A stretch of 16,954 nt of DNA, from assembly GCA_024655865.1 (NCBI GenBank), contig JANLFM010000005.1, positions 74,143-91,096 on the forward strand, read 5' to 3'. A model generated the notes under the pieces. The model was not told the origin of the DNA, made no database searches, and saw only the letters and a program-made list of their open reading frames with translations. The position numbers were made by a program, and so were the translations under genes. The DNA is from Caldisericota bacterium (lineage in GTDB: Bacteria > Caldisericota > JANLFM01). The first letter of the stretch is position 1. Every line of letters starts with the position of its first letter. Below are positions 7,678 to 14,420 of this stretch, piece by piece.

Positions 7678-8356
7678 TCTGTAGCCCCTCCAGTGGTCCA
7701 TACCAGTCCACGAGTTCCGTTTTTTGTTGATCCAGGGAGTCTTTAGCCACGAGATAGGTAAATAATCCCAATCTTTTGGCTACCATGTCATCTGAAGGAG
7801 AATTGCCGACCATGATCGCCTGCCATGGTTGTATTCCCAGGTACGATAAGATCTCGTAATAATACTCCAGGCAAGGCTTCCCAGAATGCATGTTTTCGTA
7901 TGTGGTTACTAACCTGAAGGGTAAATCTTCAATTCTTGCCCACTCCAATCTTTTCCTGATAGCTATTTCTGGAAAAATAGGACTCGTAGCGACTACCAGG
8001 AGGTAACCTCTTTCAAGGAGATTTTCAAGTAGGTCTCTTGCTCCAGGCATCGGTCTAGTGATATCCCTCAATTGAGAGTAGTCTGTGAGATAAAAATCCC
8101 GGATTTGAGGCGCTAATTCCTCATAATCGAGACCGGTGAGCTTGATGAACTCCTTCCAGAAAACCTGTTCGTTAGTTAAGGAAGGATGTGGAGGGAAGAT
8201 CATAGCGTTACTGGCCTTTATCAGGGAATCGATAAACTTCGAGGGTTCGATCAAGTGAGAAAACCTTCTACTTAAAAGGGAAAAATAACGAGGTATAAAG
8301 ATAGAAACATCGTTATCCAAAAGGGTGCCATCAAGATCCAAAAGAACTGCTTTCAC
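7655..8356 (-). CDS. HAD-superfamily phosphatase
   Basis: Predicted small-molecule phosphatase or phosphoglycolate-phosphatase-like hydrolase, 233 residues. Motif I DLDGT has the nucleophile D7 and acid/base D9. The helical cap is about 15-95. Motif II Thr is T124 in VATSP, motif III Lys is K160 in SGKP, and motif IV is GNSPSDDM with D189/D190. All four HAD motifs are present, so it should be active; the substrate cannot be read from sequence. I choose the GTG at 8356 over the in-frame GTG at 8362 because AGGAG lies seven bases before the former but abuts the latter, and it gives the typical MKAVLLDLDGT opening. It sits between a small unknown gene (two-base gap) and hslO in one operon. Confidence 0.9.
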   Translation of the reverse strand: MKAVLLDLDGTLLDNDVSIFIPRYFSLLSRRFSHLIEPSKFIDSLIKASNAMIFPPHPSLTNEQVFWKEFIKLTGLDYEELAPQIRDFYLTDYSQLRDITRPMPGARDLLENLLERGYLLVVATSPIFPEIAIRKRLEWARIEDLPFRLVTTYENMHSGKPCLEYYYEILSYLGIQPWQAIMVGNSPSDDMVAKRLGLFTYLVAKDSLDQQKTELVDWYGPLEGLQNVLLPGH

Positions 8357-8358
8357 AT

Positions 8359-8721
8359 TCACTCTCCTTTCTTCTCATTGGGTGGTTCAAGGTTAAACCA
8401 GGATGGCTTAGGCAGCTTTCCGGGCTTCAAGTCCTTTTCCAGGCCATCATCTTTTAATTCCCCCTCAGAAGGAGCGAGCTCCTTTTGCGGAAACTGAGCC
8501 ATAAACGAAGTAGCCTTCTCATAAAGCTGCCTGGTCTCTTCAGGGGTAAGCAAGCGATCCTCCTCCTGGGGTAAAATACCCAACTCTTTGGCGGCCTTGG
8601 CGAGGAGAAACTGCCAGAGATCCCCATAAATATGCGCCTTGCCTTGAAATTCCTCCATAAATTTGGAGAACTCAGCAAAAAATTGTGAGAAAAACTCCTT
8701 GAATTCTTCAGAATCAAACAT
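8359..8721 (-). CDS. Small acidic protein of unknown function
   Basis: I do not recognise this 120-residue protein. The N-terminal part is Phe-rich and amphipathic (FKEFFSQFFAEFSKFMEEF), followed by GDLWQFLLAKAAKELG and TPEETRQLYEKATSF. It then becomes a charged, Pro-rich, probably disordered tail from about residue 78 ending in NEKKGE. There is no signal peptide or membrane segment. It leads the operon with the HAD phosphatase and hslO. The frame includes a GTG at 8724, but ATG 8721 lies six bases after a TAAAAT -10-like box and no Shine-Dalgarno is present, suggesting a leaderless start. The stop is two bases from the phosphatase start, which supports it being a real gene. Confidence 0.75.
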   Translation of the reverse strand: MFDSEEFKEFFSQFFAEFSKFMEEFQGKAHIYGDLWQFLLAKAAKELGILPQEEDRLLTPEETRQLYEKATSFMAQFPQKELAPSEGELKDDGLEKDLKPGKLPKPSWFNLEPPNEKKGE

Positions 8722-8727
8722 CACTTT

Positions 8728-8733
8728 ATTTTA
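8728..8733 (-). promoter_or_regulatory. -10-like box of the small protein-HAD-hslO operon
   Basis: TAAAAT on the minus strand is followed by six bases and then the ATG at 8721, the same geometry as at tetR. The -35 region is not recognisable. No ribosome-binding site lies between. Confidence 0.45.
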
Positions 8734-8768
8734 CCGCAAAATCGAAAGGTGAGCAGTTTTAGGGGTAG

Positions 8769-8797
8769 TTTACAAAAAGAACAGAGAATGGCATGAT
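8769..8797 (+). promoter_or_regulatory. Putative promoter of the glmS operon
   Basis: TTTACA (8769-8774), a 17-base spacer, then CATGAT (8792-8797) preceded by a TGG extended -10. Transcription would start near 8804, giving a leader of about 55 bases before the ribozyme cleavage site. The -10 is imperfect (4 of 6), partly compensated by the TGn. Confidence 0.5.
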
Positions 8798-8859
8798 TAA
8801 AGAGCGGGTAAAAGGGCTCGCACGGAAATCGTCCAGGAAAGGAGGATAGCTTAAACCTA

Positions 8860-9010
8860 GCGCCAGGGCCTGTTTAAGGCCGACGAGGGAGAGGTTAATC
8901 GAAACTTTCGGCGGATACCTCTAGGGTCCTCTACTCCGACCTGAAGGCATGGGGACAAAACTCCGAAGAAATTCGGCGAACAAATCCCCGCCCAGGAGTG
9001 CAAAACCACA
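8860..9010 (+). ncRNA. glmS self-cleaving ribozyme-riboswitch
   Basis: The untranslated leader of glmS matches the glucosamine-6-phosphate-activated ribozyme. Cleavage is expected between A8859 and G8860 (A|GCGCC). P1 is GGCCT/AGGCC (8867-8871 with 8877-8881). P2 is AGAGGT/ACCTCT (8890-8895 with 8917-8922), enclosing the hallmark TTAATCGAAACTTTCGGCGG, with its CGAA/TTCG mini-hairpin and conserved GCGGAT. GGCG at 8910-8913 is complementary to CGCC just after the cleavage site, as expected for the core pseudoknot. Downstream, AGGGTC/GACCT resembles P3, and GGGGA/TCCCC enclosing CCGAA-GAAA-TTCGG and CGAACAAA resembles the P4 region. A GGAGG then starts at 9018. When GlcN6P accumulates, cleavage should destabilise the message. 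The 3' limit is approximate. Confidence 0.95.
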
Positions 9011-9030
9011 TAACGAAGGAGGCCAAAGTC

Positions 9031-10854
9031 TTGTGTGGCATAGTTGGATATGTTGGCGCAAGGCCTGTACTTTCCATTTTGCTTGATGGTCTTAAGAAAT
9101 TGGAGTATCGAGGCTATGACTCCGCGGGCATCGTCGTTCTGGGAAGGGATCTGAGTCTGTTCAAAAAGCAGGGGAAAATTTCTTTGCTGGAATCCCAGAT
9201 ATCTCATTCTCAAGTGGATGGCCATGCCGGAATAGGTCACACCAGGTGGGCCACTCACGGAGTCCCAAATGATATCAACGCCCACCCTCACCTGGATTGC
9301 ACCGGGAAACTCGCCGTTGTTCACAACGGGATTATCGAAAACTACATGGAACTAAAGACAGCTCTAATTCAAAAAGGTCACGTGTTCAAGTCTGACACGG
9401 ACACTGAGGTTATTCCTCACTTAATTGAGGAAGAGCTTCTCAATAAGGACGACCTGCTTAAGGCAGTCCTCGGTTCTATTAGCTTACTCCGGGGGTCATT
9501 CGCCCTGGCGATAATTCACAAAGACTTTCCAGAAAAAATAGTCTGCGCAAGAAGGGAAAGCCCCCTGGTCCTGGGTATCGGTAACGGAGAAAATTTCCTG
9601 GCTTCGGACATTCCGGCCCTTCTCCCTTACACTAAGAAAATAATCGTGCTGGACAACGATGAGGTGGCATTAATCGAGAAAACCACTGTTTCTATATTCG
9701 ATGTTCAGGGAAAACGTATCCACAGGTCACCCCAAACAGTAGACTGGGATGCTCGCATGATAGAAAAGGGTGGCTTCGAGCACTTCATGCTCAAGGAAAT
9801 TCACGAACAGCCGAACGTCATTAAAGACACTATGGAAGGACATTTAGATCTGGCCTACAATAAGGTTCTGCTACCGGAGGGGCCAGAAGATAGCCTGCTT
9901 CAGCATTTGGAAGCAATTTACATCACAGCTTGTGGGACAGCTTACCATGCGGGCTTATACGGTAAATATTTGATTGAAGCCTTAACCGGTGTCCCTACTG
10001 AGGTGGAGATCGGCTCAGAATTCCGATACAGGGAAAGGATGTTCAAGGATAAATCCTTAGGCATCGTGATCAGCCAATCAGGGGAGACCGCGGATACCCT
10101 GGCAGCTATGCGCAGGATGAAAGCCGAAGGTATTCCTGTTTTCGCCATCACCAACGTGGCGTCTTCCTCGGTTGCCCGTGAGTCTGACTGGGTATTTCAC
10201 ACCAAAGCCGGGCCGGAGGTTGCCGTAGCCTCCACAAAGGCTTACACGGCACAACTGCTCTCCCTCGCACTTTTTGCCCTGAGATTAAAAGGGGCAAGAG
10301 AAGGCTCTGAGGATCTAAGGGCCAAAGCGCTCGTTCAGGAGTTGCAAAGGCTCCCTATTTTAGCGGAAACGACCTTTAATCTGGAAGGCAAAATACAGGC
10401 TTACGCTAATCGCTTAAGGTATCTTACCGATTACTTCATGTTGGGAAGGGGTCTAGACTATGTTACTGCCATGGAAGGGGCTTTAAAGCTCAAAGAGATC
10501 TCCTACGTGCACTGTGAGGCTTACCCTGCAGGGGAGCTGAAACATGGTCCCCTGGCGCTGATCACTTCTGGAAAGCAGGTGTGCCTTTTAGCGACCCAGA
10601 GACAACTTCTACCTAAAATCCACTCCAACTTAAAGGAGGTAAAGGCCAGAGGAGCCGAGGTATTAATCCTGAGGTTTTCTGATAGCGAGGAGATGGAAGC
10701 CGACGAAACCTTTATCCTGCCCGCAACTTCCGATTACCTGAGCCCGCTTCTGGCTATTATTCCTTTGCAACTTTTCGCGTATTATATGGCTAAGGAAAAG
10801 GGTTGCGATATTGACCAGCCGAGGAACCTGGCAAAGTCTGTGACAGTAGAATGA
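9031..10854 (+). CDS. glmS: Glutamine-fructose-6-phosphate aminotransferase
   Basis: Makes glucosamine-6-phosphate from fructose-6-phosphate and glutamine, the entry to UDP-GlcNAc and peptidoglycan. 607 residues (E. coli has 609). The start is a TTG at 9031: it yields MCGIVGYVGARPV with the catalytic N-terminal Cys2, and a GGAGG lies eight bases upstream. The frame extends further to 8998, but that would bury the nucleophile. The class II glutaminase domain (about 2-235) has YRGYDSAGI and GHTRWATHG. Two SIS sugar-isomerase domains follow, with TACGTAYHAG, SQSGETADT, STKAYTAQ and GRGLDYVTAMEGALKLKEISY, and the C-terminus PRNLAKSVTVE is canonical. All key motifs look intact. It is preceded by the glmS ribozyme and followed by a RAM-domain gene. 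Confidence 0.98.
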   Translation: MCGIVGYVGARPVLSILLDGLKKLEYRGYDSAGIVVLGRDLSLFKKQGKISLLESQISHSQVDGHAGIGHTRWATHGVPNDINAHPHLDCTGKLAVVHNGIIENYMELKTALIQKGHVFKSDTDTEVIPHLIEEELLNKDDLLKAVLGSISLLRGSFALAIIHKDFPEKIVCARRESPLVLGIGNGENFLASDIPALLPYTKKIIVLDNDEVALIEKTTVSIFDVQGKRIHRSPQTVDWDARMIEKGGFEHFMLKEIHEQPNVIKDTMEGHLDLAYNKVLLPEGPEDSLLQHLEAIYITACGTAYHAGLYGKYLIEALTGVPTEVEIGSEFRYRERMFKDKSLGIVISQSGETADTLAAMRRMKAEGIPVFAITNVASSSVARESDWVFHTKAGPEVAVASTKAYTAQLLSLALFALRLKGAREGSEDLRAKALVQELQRLPILAETTFNLEGKIQAYANRLRYLTDYFMLGRGLDYVTAMEGALKLKEISYVHCEAYPAGELKHGPLALITSGKQVCLLATQRQLLPKIHSNLKEVKARGAEVLILRFSDSEEMEADETFILPATSDYLSPLLAIIPLQLFAYYMAKEKGCDIDQPRNLAKSVTVE

Positions 10855-10871
10855 GTGGAAAGGGGGTAAAC

Positions 10872-11102
10872 ATGAAGGCGTACGTATTCATTAAAACCGA
10901 ACTAGGGCAAGCTATGAACGTAGTTGAGGAGCTTCGCCAAATTGGTAGTATCAAAGAGGCTTATGGCATAACCGGTCCTTACGATGCCATTGCCGTAGTG
11001 GAAGCCCCAAACCCCACGGAAATCGCCACCATGGTAATGTCCCGAATACAAAAAATTAAGGGCGTTAAGGACACGATGACCTGCTTCGCTTTAGGAGACT
11101 AA
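10872..11102 (+). CDS. Stand-alone Lrp/AsnC ligand-binding (RAM) domain protein
   Basis: A 76-residue protein made only of the alpha-beta effector-binding domain normally found at the C-terminus of Lrp/AsnC regulators, with no DNA-binding domain. The typical pattern AYVFIKTELG...VVEELRQIGSIKEAYGITGPYDAIAVVEA...IQKIKGVKDTMTC is seen across the whole length. Such stand-alone RAM proteins oligomerise and bind amino acids in studied cases; partners are generally unknown. I start at ATG 10872 because AAGGGGGT lies a few bases upstream; an earlier in-frame ATG at 10851 overlaps the glmS stop as ATGA. It follows glmS on the same message, so it should share ribozyme control. Its last 12 bases overlap the convergent kinase-like gene. 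Confidence 0.88.
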   Translation: MKAYVFIKTELGQAMNVVEELRQIGSIKEAYGITGPYDAIAVVEAPNPTEIATMVMSRIQKIKGVKDTMTCFALGD

Positions 11103-11762
11103 AAAAAGGAAGGCTGAGAGAAAGACGGAAATCAGAAGATTATCCAATTCTGAGGGGCTTAGGGCCTCCACAATAGCGCAAATTACGCCCCCCAAAAGGG
11201 GGATGTGAAGCGGCAGTGGGTACCCTGTAAGCCAGAAACCTGAATATATTGCCACTGTGGCTCCCAGGAAGCAGGCTAAGCCTCCTTCTATAGTTTTTTT
11301 CCTGTTCCAGGGAAGGCGAATTGGTGTTCTTCCGAAGCGCGATCCTACAGCATCAGCGAGACCATCTCCTAAGGAAAGGGAAAAAATAACGGCTGTCCCC
11401 ATACTCTTTTTATCCCAGAACAATAAAGTTATTAAAAAAAGCGAAAAGGCAAAAAGGAGTACCCCCCATTTGCCGTCGTGATCGCAAGAGAAAGGCTGGG
11501 CCAGAGTATTCAAAAAGGAAAATTTTTTCCAGAAGAGGACCACCATTAAGGTTAGCACGGCGAGAAAAGCAATAAGGGATGCGATCCAGTGACTTTGAAA
11601 ATTAAGCCATAGCAAACCCCACAGGCCGGCTACAAAGTGCAAAAAATTCCTGGTCACCCTTCCTTTAAAACCAATCTTTTTGAGGCCCAGCGCTATGCAC
11701 CAAGAAAGAACCACCGCAAAAGCCGTTATCAAAATTGCTATTAAATCCTGGTAACTTTGCAT
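11091..11762 (-). CDS. Membrane CTP-dependent polyprenol/phytol kinase-like protein (phosphatidate cytidylyltransferase family)
   Basis: Integral membrane protein of 223 residues with about six or seven hydrophobic segments, ending in LISVFLSAFLFLVS. The diagnostic region is LGDGLADAVGSRFGRTPI, then RKKTIEGGLACFLG and, near the end, EALSPSELDNLLI. Together these are the pattern of the dolichol/phytol/farnesol kinase branch of the CDP-DAG synthase superfamily. It probably phosphorylates an isoprenoid alcohol with CTP, feeding lipid-carrier or quinone metabolism; the alcohol cannot be determined here. No Shine-Dalgarno precedes the ATG at 11762, and a TATACA lies nine bases upstream, so it may be leaderless. 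It is divergent from the HIT gene and overlaps the RAM gene tail to tail by 12 bases. Confidence 0.82.
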   Translation of the reverse strand: MQSYQDLIAILITAFAVVLSWCIALGLKKIGFKGRVTRNFLHFVAGLWGLLWLNFQSHWIASLIAFLAVLTLMVVLFWKKFSFLNTLAQPFSCDHDGKWGVLLFAFSLFLITLLFWDKKSMGTAVIFSLSLGDGLADAVGSRFGRTPIRLPWNRKKTIEGGLACFLGATVAIYSGFWLTGYPLPLHIPLLGGVICAIVEALSPSELDNLLISVFLSAFLFLVS

Positions 11763-11771
11763 TAGAAAAAG

Positions 11772-11779
11772 TGTATAAT
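11772..11779. promoter_or_regulatory. Overlapping divergent -10 boxes (HIT gene / kinase-like gene)
   Basis: TATAAT at 11774-11779 on the plus strand serves the HIT gene, with an expected start near 11786 and a short leader containing GAAGGGA. On the minus strand, TATACA (11777-11772) precedes the kinase-like ATG by nine bases. The two boxes share four base pairs, so polymerases could not occupy both at once. -35 elements are weak on both sides. Confidence 0.5.
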
Positions 11780-11800
11780 CTTGGCGAATAGAAGGGAAGA

Positions 11801-12283
11801 ATGGAAAGACTCTGGGCGCCCTGGAGAATGGATTATATCTGCAAAGGAAACTCTAATTGTTGTTTCCTCTGCGAAAAATCAAGGGAAAAGAACGAAGAAA
11901 ACGATTTCGTCCTTTTCAAGAATGAGCGTGTCATCGTATTGCTAAACATTTATCCTTACAACAACGGCCATCTGCTCATCGCTCCCTGTCGCCACATTTC
12001 GGGGCCGGAACAATTTCTGCCTGAGGAAGCTCTGGACTTCTGGCAGGCGCTTAATAACTCCCTCTCCGCTCTTAAAGCTGCGCTAAAACCAGATGGATTC
12101 AATATTGGCGCTAATTTAGGAAAGGTCGCTGGTGCTGGATTAGAATCTCACTTTCATCTGCACGTGGTTCCCAGGTGGCATGGAGATACGAATTTTATGC
12201 CCATCCTGGCCGAAGTAAAGGTCATGCCCGAGCATCTTTCCACCACCTATCACAAGTTAAAAGAGCACTTCCCCGAATTTTAA
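11801..12283 (+). CDS. HIT-family nucleotide hydrolase/transferase (Ap4A phosphorylase-like)
   Basis: Histidine-triad enzyme, 160 residues, acting on nucleoside phosphates; the closest architecture is the Ap4A phosphorylase/hydrolase group with N-terminus MERLWAPWRMDYI. The active-site triad is HFHLHVVPRW (H117, H119, H121), preceded by the substrate-side NNGHLLIAP (54-62) and FNIGANLGKVAGAG (100-113). A CxxC near the N-terminus (C21, C24) together with H65 in CRHISG is the zinc site of this subgroup. Likely role: clearing Ap4A or other dinucleotides under stress. The ATG at 11801 follows GAAGGGA, and a TATAAT lies about 21 bases upstream. The gene ends two bases from the convergent 245-aa gene, with no terminator between. 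Confidence 0.93.
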   Translation: MERLWAPWRMDYICKGNSNCCFLCEKSREKNEENDFVLFKNERVIVLLNIYPYNNGHLLIAPCRHISGPEQFLPEEALDFWQALNNSLSALKAALKPDGFNIGANLGKVAGAGLESHFHLHVVPRWHGDTNFMPILAEVKVMPEHLSTTYHKLKEHFPEF

Positions 12284-12285
12284 GC

Positions 12286-13023
12286 TCAAAGGGAGTTTTT
12301 GAAATAGCGCCATCCTGTCTTGGCAAACTTAATCCTTTCAGGGTCCTCTTTCAGCCATTTCTTAGCGTTGATAAAACCCTCTCTGGGATCGTCCTTTTTA
12401 GGATCGAAAAAGCCCTCAAAGCCGAAATTGGATTTCAAATAATCCTTCAGGGCGTTTTCCAGCAAATCCTGAAGTGGTTGCTTGATTTCTGTGACCAGTA
12501 CCTCGTAGCCCTTATTCCTCAGTATTTCCTTTGTTTTAGTGTGAATATGGCCGCTGCAAATATAAATCATGGTATTCTCCGGGGAAGCGTGAAGCTGCTC
12601 CAGGAGCTCTAAAGTAACTCTCGCTGCTTCATCCAGGTATTTCTTCTCCTCAAAAAATGGAGATTGAAAAAAAAGCAGTTCTATTTCTCTCCAGAGAAAC
12701 TTCTTCTGTCCGTGATGATAGACCCCGATTAATACCCCACCTATCGGACAGCCAGTACCTGCATCATCAATGTCTACCCTCTCCTCCTTCAGGGTGGCCA
12801 GTCCTTCTCCGTTCAAGAGGCGTAAGAGGGTATAGTCATCTGTAGAAACAATTTTAAACTTTCCCTTGCTGTTCCTGTAAATTACTACGTTGAACTTGGG
12901 AGAAAGTGGCAGCCTGCCCCTTCCCTTAAAGTAAATCCAGGGATCAGGAACTTCTACTTCCTCCAGGTACTCTCGGAGGATGGAAACGAAGCGATCTGCG
13001 GTTTCTTGGTCGGGAATTTCCAT
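12286..13023 (-). CDS. Uncharacterised 245-aa protein coupled to the sensor kinase
   Basis: I cannot name a family. 245 residues, soluble, no signal peptide. An N-terminal alpha-beta part contains YFKGRGRLPLSPKFNVVIYR and a Lys-rich strand (about 30-60). A central motif DIDDAGTGCPIGGVLIGVY (84-102) looks like the first strand of an RNase H/integrase-type fold, recalling the D-E-A-G motif of RNase HII. It is followed by a predicted strand with acidic residues (WREIELLFFQ), then MIYICSGHIHTKTKEILRNKGY (about 152-173), EVLVTEIKQPLQDLLENALKDYL and a Lys-rich end (WLKEDPERIKFAKTGWRYFK). The ATG at 13023 shares its A with the kinase stop (TAATG), with GGAG eight bases upstream, so translation is coupled to the sensor kinase. 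A longer frame to 13059 lies inside the kinase gene. A fold-level nuclease guess is inference only. Confidence 0.82.
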   Translation of the reverse strand: MEIPDQETADRFVSILREYLEEVEVPDPWIYFKGRGRLPLSPKFNVVIYRNSKGKFKIVSTDDYTLLRLLNGEGLATLKEERVDIDDAGTGCPIGGVLIGVYHHGQKKFLWREIELLFFQSPFFEEKKYLDEAARVTLELLEQLHASPENTMIYICSGHIHTKTKEILRNKGYEVLVTEIKQPLQDLLENALKDYLKSNFGFEGFFDPKKDDPREGFINAKKWLKEDPERIKFAKTGWRYFKNSL

Positions 13024-14420
13024 TATCCTCTCTCCAGCTTGAGGCCAAAGGTGAAGCAACTACCCTCTCCAGGAGCGCTTTCGACCTGAATTTTAGAACC
13101 ATGAGCCTCAATGATCTCCTTGGCGATAGCCAGCCCCAGTCCAGCTCCCAACTTTTCCCCGCGAGGAATCTTTGTGGATCGGTAAAAGCGATCGAAGATC
13201 CGAGGGAGCTCGTCGGGGGAGATACCGATTCCGTTGTCCTTTACGCTGATAATTGCTTCGTTCCCCTTTTTAAAGCAGGAGACTCTAACTATCCCACCTT
13301 TTTCGGTATAACGCAAGGAGTTGTCCAGGAAAATCTCCAATACCTCCCCTACCCTATCTGGATCTCCCAGGACAATGATCTTTTCTTCAGGCAGTTGAAG
13401 CTCCAAATTTACTCCCTTGCGCTGATACGGAAGGTCTAACTTATCCTTGATCCAATGAATGAGGTTTTTTAAATCAAAGGGGCAAAGCTCCATCTTGATG
13501 GCCCCGGCTTCCAAACGTGATAGCTCCAGAATAGAATTTACCAGGCTCTCGGTCTTTTTCACCTCTTCCAGCACGAGCTTCAGGCTCTCTTCCCTCTTGG
13601 CCTCTGGAAGTACCCCGTCCATCAGGGCCTCAATATATCCTTGCACAGTGGTCAAAGGGGTTCTCAGTTCGTGAGAAATATTAGCTAAAAGCTCCTTCCT
13701 GATCCTCTCTGTTTCCTCCAACTTTCTGGCCATGTCATTTAAGACCTGGGCCAGTTCTCCTAACTCGTCCCTGGAAGAGAGTTCCACCCTTGCCGTAAAG
13801 TCCCCTTGAGAGAACTTCAAAGCCATTTGCTTCATTTTCTTGATCGGCAGGGTGACCTGCCTGGAGACAAGATAAACCAAAAACAAGGAAAAAAAGGCGG
13901 CGATTCCACCTCCAATTAGGAGAGAGCTAGTCAAGGGAAAGCTGAGGACACCACCTAAGTTGGTTCTCTCCTGGACAATCTGAATGGTTCCTATCAACTT
14001 GTTGTTCACGTAAACAGGGGATGTAACCACATCAGCTTTTTGGCCATTGGATAGTGAGATCTCAATTGAGGAAGTTATCCCCTCTAAGGCCTTATCGATC
14101 TCAGCTTGCACGGGCTGAATTTCTTCTGGATACCTGGATTGCACCTGCAAATCCCCATTGGCATCAGTGAGAAAGACTTTCACTCTGTAGAACATGGAGA
14201 GCTGCTCGAGCAAGGGCCTGAGTTCATACCAGCGCCTGGCTCTTTGAATATTCTGGGCCACAATGGAGGCCAGCTCTGGCCCCCTGCGCTCAAGGGAGAA
14301 GTTGGTCAAAAACTGGGTCCATTTTGGCTCAATCACCGCCCTTTGAATTAACAGGGTAATTAAGATGGTAAGCAGGATCACAAGTAAAAAACTGAGGATA
14401 AGTTTTGTTCGGTAGGACAT
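13023..14420 (-). CDS. PhoR/BaeS-type membrane sensor histidine kinase
   Basis: 465 residues. TM1 (about 8-27), an extracytoplasmic sensor region (about 28-161, ALEGITSSIEISLSNGQKADVVTSPVYVNNKLIGTIQIV resembling a PAS/Cache-like fold), and TM2 (162-184). A HAMP linker spans about 185-238, a HisKA dimerisation domain has the phospho-acceptor H250 in ANISHELRTPL, and the ATP-binding domain has N-box EIFLDNSLRYT (N367), G1 VKDNGIGIS, F-box IFDRFYRS and G2 GAGLGLAIAKEIIEAHG. Every catalytic box is intact. The ATG at 14420 overlaps the regulator stop (TAATG), and its own stop overlaps the next gene the same way. It is the cognate kinase of the adjacent OmpR-type regulator. The signal is not evident; the periplasmic domain is generic. 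Confidence 0.96.
   Translation of the reverse strand: MSYRTKLILSFLLVILLTILITLLIQRAVIEPKWTQFLTNFSLERRGPELASIVAQNIQRARRWYELRPLLEQLSMFYRVKVFLTDANGDLQVQSRYPEEIQPVQAEIDKALEGITSSIEISLSNGQKADVVTSPVYVNNKLIGTIQIVQERTNLGGVLSFPLTSSLLIGGGIAAFFSLFLVYLVSRQVTLPIKKMKQMALKFSQGDFTARVELSSRDELGELAQVLNDMARKLEETERIRKELLANISHELRTPLTTVQGYIEALMDGVLPEAKREESLKLVLEEVKKTESLVNSILELSRLEAGAIKMELCPFDLKNLIHWIKDKLDLPYQRKGVNLELQLPEEKIIVLGDPDRVGEVLEIFLDNSLRYTEKGGIVRVSCFKKGNEAIISVKDNGIGISPDELPRIFDRFYRSTKIPRGEKLGAGLGLAIAKEIIEAHGSKIQVESAPGEGSCFTFGLKLERG

Noticed and set aside
8998-9030. Upstream extension of the glmS frame (MQNHITKEAKV)
   Set aside because: GlmS needs Cys at position 2 as nucleophile; the TTG at 9031 gives MCGIVGYVG and has a GGAGG eight bases ahead, while the extension lies over that ribosome site and the ribozyme tail.
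8857-9324. 155-aa minus-strand open frame across the ribozyme and glmS start
   Set aside because: It is antisense to a recognised ribozyme and a conserved enzyme, has no family resemblance and no ribosome site.
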